14,819 nucleotides of DNA, from positions 1 to 14,819 of the forward strand of contig JAAYRM010000089.1 in assembly GCA_012518745.1 (NCBI GenBank), read 5' to 3'. Below the pieces are notes generated by a model. That model searched no databases and was not told where the DNA came from. It saw only the letters and a program-made list of their open reading frames with translations. The position numbers and the translations under genes were made by a program. The DNA is from Tissierellia bacterium. GTDB taxonomy: Bacteria; Bacillota; Clostridia; Tissierellales; Tepidimicrobiaceae. This document shows positions 13,851-14,819 of this stretch, piece after piece (position 1 is the first letter of the stretch; every line of letters starts with the position of its first letter).

Positions 13851-14495
13851 ATGCTAACATGGTCTAATTGTTTGGATTGTTCTGCATACCCAGATATGGC
13901 CGATGAGGATATTGTCGAGGTAGCAAAGGCGGGCAATTCTGAGGCGTTCGAATATCTGATAAAGAAGTACAGGAGTTTTGTAGGGGTAAAAGCTAGGGCA
14001 TATTTTTTAATAGGTGCAGACAAGGATGATATCATTCAGGAGGGTATGATAGGGTTATACAAAGCCATAAGGGATTACGATAAGAGAAAGCTCAATACGT
14101 TTAGGATCTTTGCAGAGATCTGCATTACTAGGCAGATAATAACGGCGATTAAAACCGCCACCAGGCAGAAGCATATGCCATTGAATTCCTATGTTTCCCT
14201 TAACAAACCGATATATAGCGATGAATCGGATAGGACCCTATTGGATATCATAGCTAGTACAGACATTGCGGATCCAGAGGAGTTGATCATCAGCAGCGAA
14301 AAGCTATATTCCATTGAAAGCAAGATAATGGAAATGCTAAGTAGCCTGGAATGGGAGGTGTTGATGGCATATCTAGATGGAAAATCATACCACGAGATTG
14401 CTCGAGAGGTAAATAGGCATGTTAAAAGCGTGGATAATGCTCTTCAACGGGTTAAACGAAAACTTGAAAGATATTTAGGAATGCGCAAATACTAA
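13851..14495 (+). CDS. sigH: RNA polymerase sigma factor SigH (Spo0H)
   Basis: SigH is the sigma-70-family factor that directs early sporulation and transition-state transcription in Firmicutes. With ATG 13851 it has 214 residues, the usual size. Region 2 is clear: DEDIVEVAKAGNSEAFEYLI, then DKDDIIQEGMIGLYKAIRDYD (core-binding 2.2) and FRIFAEICITRQIITAIKTATR (2.3-2.4, -10 recognition). Region 4 is LEWEVLMAYLDGKSYHEIAR followed by KSVDNALQRVKRKLERYL (helix-turn-helix for the -35). The run of seven G at 13834-13840 supplies the ribosome binding site; GTG 13845 and GTG 13848 are in-frame alternatives, 13848 having ideal 7-nt spacing. Its place between rae1 and the tuf region is standard. Own promoter in an AT-rich leader. 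Confidence 0.94.
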   Translation: MLTWSNCLDCSAYPDMADEDIVEVAKAGNSEAFEYLIKKYRSFVGVKARAYFLIGADKDDIIQEGMIGLYKAIRDYDKRKLNTFRIFAEICITRQIITAIKTATRQKHMPLNSYVSLNKPIYSDESDRTLLDIIASTDIADPEELIISSEKLYSIESKIMEMLSSLEWEVLMAYLDGKSYHEIAREVNRHVKSVDNALQRVKRKLERYLGMRKY

Positions 14496-14503
14496 ATTTA
14501 CTA

Positions 14504-14532
14504 TTGACAACAAAATATCTGGGTAGTAAACT
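14504..14532 (+). promoter_or_regulatory. Promoter for tRNA-Thr and probably tuf
   Basis: TTGACA (14504-14509), 17-nt spacer, TAAACT (14527-14532). The predicted start near 14540 is about 14 nt ahead of the mature tRNA 5' end. The first 15 bases match the carD promoter apart from one missing base. Confidence 0.8.
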
Positions 14533-14553
14533 ATGGTGTAGTAGATTTTAAAT

Positions 14554-14629
14554 GCCCATGTAGCTCAGTAGGTAGAGCACTTGCATGGTAAGCAAGAGGT
14601 CACCGGTTCAAATCCGGTCATGGGCTCCA
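14554..14629 (+). tRNA. tRNA-Thr (anticodon GGT)
   Basis: A 76-nt cloverleaf. The acceptor arm GCCCATG pairs with CATGGGC. The D arm is GCTC/GAGC, the anticodon stem CTTGC/GCAAG with loop ATGGTAA and anticodon GGT at positions 34-36. The variable region is AGGTC-like and the T arm ACCGG/CCGGT has loop TTCAAAT. CCA is encoded (14627-14629). It reads ACC and ACU threonine codons. It lies between sigH and tuf and is probably processed from a tRNA-tuf transcript, an arrangement known from E. coli thrT-tufB. Confidence 0.97.
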
Positions 14630-14642
14630 CAATAAGAGAACA

Positions 14643-14676
14643 GAAACCCGAAGAGCCTAGCAGGGCTTGTTATTTA
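14643..14676 (+). other. Weak hairpin in the tRNA-Thr to tuf spacer
   Basis: In the 79-nt spacer, AGCC and GGCT can pair around TAGCAG, followed by TTGTTATTT. The stem is only 4-5 bp, so it could be a weak partial terminator or a processing element, and alternative pairings exist. It is noted as the only structure seen there. Confidence 0.25.
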
Positions 14677-14708
14677 TGGAATTTCACATAACTAAGGAGG
14701 AATAGGAA

Positions 14709-14819
14709 ATGGCTAAAGAGAGATTTGAAAGGACTAAACCTCATGTCAATATAGGAACTATAGGGCACGTAGACCATGGTAAGACGACATTGACAGCGGC
14801 AATCACATCTGTATTATCA
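14709..14819 (+). CDS. tuf: Elongation factor Tu, 5' part (runs off the window)
   Basis: EF-Tu delivers aminoacyl-tRNA to the ribosomal A site as a GTP complex. Only the first 37 codons are present out of about 400. They read MAKERFERTKPHVNIGTIGH and continue through VDHGKTTLTAAIT, with the G1 P-loop GHVDHGKT that defines translational GTPases; the N-terminus MAKxxFxRxKPHVN is specific to EF-Tu. Start ATG 14709 has AAGGAGG (14694-14700), spacing 8, a strong site suited to a very abundant protein. No own promoter is seen in the 79-nt gap, so expression likely comes from the promoter before tRNA-Thr. Confidence 0.97.
   Translation, partial: MAKERFERTKPHVNIGTIGHVDHGKTTLTAAITSVLS

Noticed and set aside
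1..14819. Mobile elements, CRISPR arrays or defence genes
   Set aside because: No transposase, integrase, spaced direct repeats or terminal inverted repeats were seen; gene content is core housekeeping.

Overview
The window is a chromosomal housekeeping segment of a low-to-mid-GC Firmicute, most likely a member of the Clostridia. The gene order radA-disA-carD-yacL-ispD-ispF-proS-gltX-cysS-thyX-rlmB-yacP(rae1)-sigH-tuf is the familiar conserved block of that class, and strong AGGAGG-type ribosome binding sites and sigma-A promoters fit it. Arginine is mostly AGG, isoleucine is often ATA, and the coding strand is purine-rich, which resembles thermophilic Clostridia. The genus cannot be fixed from the sequence alone.

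Left part (1-4440). The 3' part of radA is followed by disA, pairing a recombination ATPase with the c-di-AMP synthase it is known to modulate in Bacillus. A bidirectional hairpin terminator separates disA from a convergent minus-strand gene for a small cysteine-rich helical protein. That gene is divergent from carD, and a 215-bp intergenic region carries a consensus promoter on each strand. carD is followed by yacL (membrane PIN-TRAM protein), which ends in a terminator.

Middle part (4441-8543). ispD-ispF, two steps of the MEP isoprenoid pathway, have their own extended -10 promoter. A terminator with a possible competing hairpin and a triple 19-bp tandem repeat lie before proS. A secreted DUF1002-type protein gene then interrupts the tRNA synthetase series.

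Right part (8635-14819). gltX, cysS, thyX, rlmB and rae1 run in the same direction with short gaps or overlap, covering translation, thymidylate synthesis and rRNA/mRNA processing. sigH has its own promoter in an AT-rich repeated leader. A tRNA-Thr(GGT) gene with a strong promoter precedes the start of tuf, which runs off the window. mrnC and cysE, which often sit in this block in relatives, are absent here.

No phage, insertion sequence, CRISPR array or defence system is visible, and no gap above 300 bases lacks a gene. I found no convincing new biological system. The most useful leads are the orphan minus-strand Cys-rich protein with its palindromic promoter, an RHR-to-RHK change in DisA, the repeats and attenuator-like structure ahead of proS, and the near-identical carD and tRNA-Thr promoters.
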